A stretch of 55,277 nt of DNA from contig JAUCBJ010005493.1 of the NCBI GenBank assembly GCA_032718475.1, forward strand, positions 1 through 55,277, given 5' to 3'. Positions within the stretch are counted from its first letter, which is position 1. Each line of letters opens with the position of its first letter. Position numbers and translations under genes: made by a program. This DNA comes from Nemertoderma westbladi (Eukaryota; Xenacoelomorpha; Nemertodermatida; Nemertodermatidae). Below, piece by piece: positions 55,056-55,277 of this stretch. A model generated the notes under the pieces. That model saw only the letters and a list, made by a program, of their open reading frames with translations. It searched no databases and was not told where the DNA came from.

Positions 55056-55277
55056 TTATAATAAATTATTTAATTTTAAATTGCTTTTATCCCGCTTGTA
55101 TCCCATGTAGTAAATAAACTTAAACTTATCAACTTAACTTAACTAACACTTTTATGAAATTGATTTATATATATGCAATGTTTCATGAGTTTCCTGGTTT
55201 TACTTATTTTTATCTATTGGTGTTTTTACCGATTTATTATAATTAGAATAAATATATGCCCCTATGGGGCGCTTGCT
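55056..55277. other. LINE 3' tail and flanking sequence
   Basis: AT-rich sequence after the ORF2 stop. Repeats of ACTTAA type occur near 55118-55145 and could mark the LINE tail. No gene seen. Confidence 0.4.

Larger units (their letters stand above)
51720..55100 (+). mobile_element. APE-type non-LTR retrotransposon (LINE), 5'-truncated
   Basis: It holds the 3' part of an ORF1 (51720-52151) and a complete ORF2 (52206-55055), separated by 54 bp, in plus orientation and opposite to the host gene. The 5' limit lies near 51720, where the ORF1 frame meets a stop and the dispersed repeat begins. The 3' end is not clear: after the stop the sequence is AT-rich with CTTAA-like repeats near 55105-55145, which may be the tail. 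No target duplication was found. The ORF pair suggests a CR1/L2-like group, but the clade is uncertain. Confidence 0.8.

Overview
The window is nuclear DNA of an invertebrate animal. A minus-strand gene is split into exons with GT-AG introns, the exons encode extracellular modules, and the introns are full of animal-type transposable elements, including a BEL/Pao LTR retrotransposon (a group known only from metazoans). A mollusc or other lophotrochozoan is my guess; the sequence does not settle the taxon. There is no sign of bacterial, organellar or viral-genome organisation.

The backbone is one large mosaic gene on the minus strand, with both ends outside the window. I place eleven exons, in transcript order 50434-51057, 49249-49908, 27171-27839, 13818-14480, 11030-12424, 7776-8923, 7190-7384, 4808-5327, 3448-4385, 2448-3244 and 1484-2013. 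The splice phases agree, and joining neighbours rebuilds domains cut by introns. The protein begins as a run of sushi (CCP) modules, then becomes an alternating array of CCP and LDL-receptor class A (LDLa) modules: about 30 CCP including partial ones, and nine LDLa. It is most likely secreted or on the cell surface, as a recognition, complement-like or adhesion protein. No signal peptide or membrane segment lies in the window.

The introns hold most of the interest. (1) 5587-6693, plus strand: an intronless gene of the six-hairpin glycosidase-like type, opposite to the host gene and a candidate for horizontal transfer. (2) 9060-10155: a long imperfect inverted repeat. (3) 14733-27185: a 12.45-kb satellite of a 52-bp unit (about 240 copies) that fills one intron. 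Its last unit overlaps the end of exon 27171-27839, so every typical unit carries the exon end and its GTAAGT splice donor. (4) 27978-47380: a 19.4-kb BEL/Pao element in antisense, with 1185-bp LTRs differing at about six positions and a 5-bp target duplication. Nested inside it are a 5'-truncated RTE-like LINE (34189-34857, 10-bp target duplication) and a 3-kb DNA transposon with 36-bp terminal inverted repeats (40273-43283). Its own coding sequence has further breaks, and a decayed extra coding region lies 3' of pol. (5) 47700-49135: a degenerate GAGTATAG-type minisatellite. (6) About 51720-55100: a LINE with an intact endonuclease/reverse-transcriptase ORF and the 3' end of an RRM-like ORF1.

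All sizeable mobile-element genes run on the plus strand, opposite to the host gene. That fits selection against sense-strand insertions in introns, although the sample is small. No rRNA, tRNA, CRISPR or prokaryotic feature was found.
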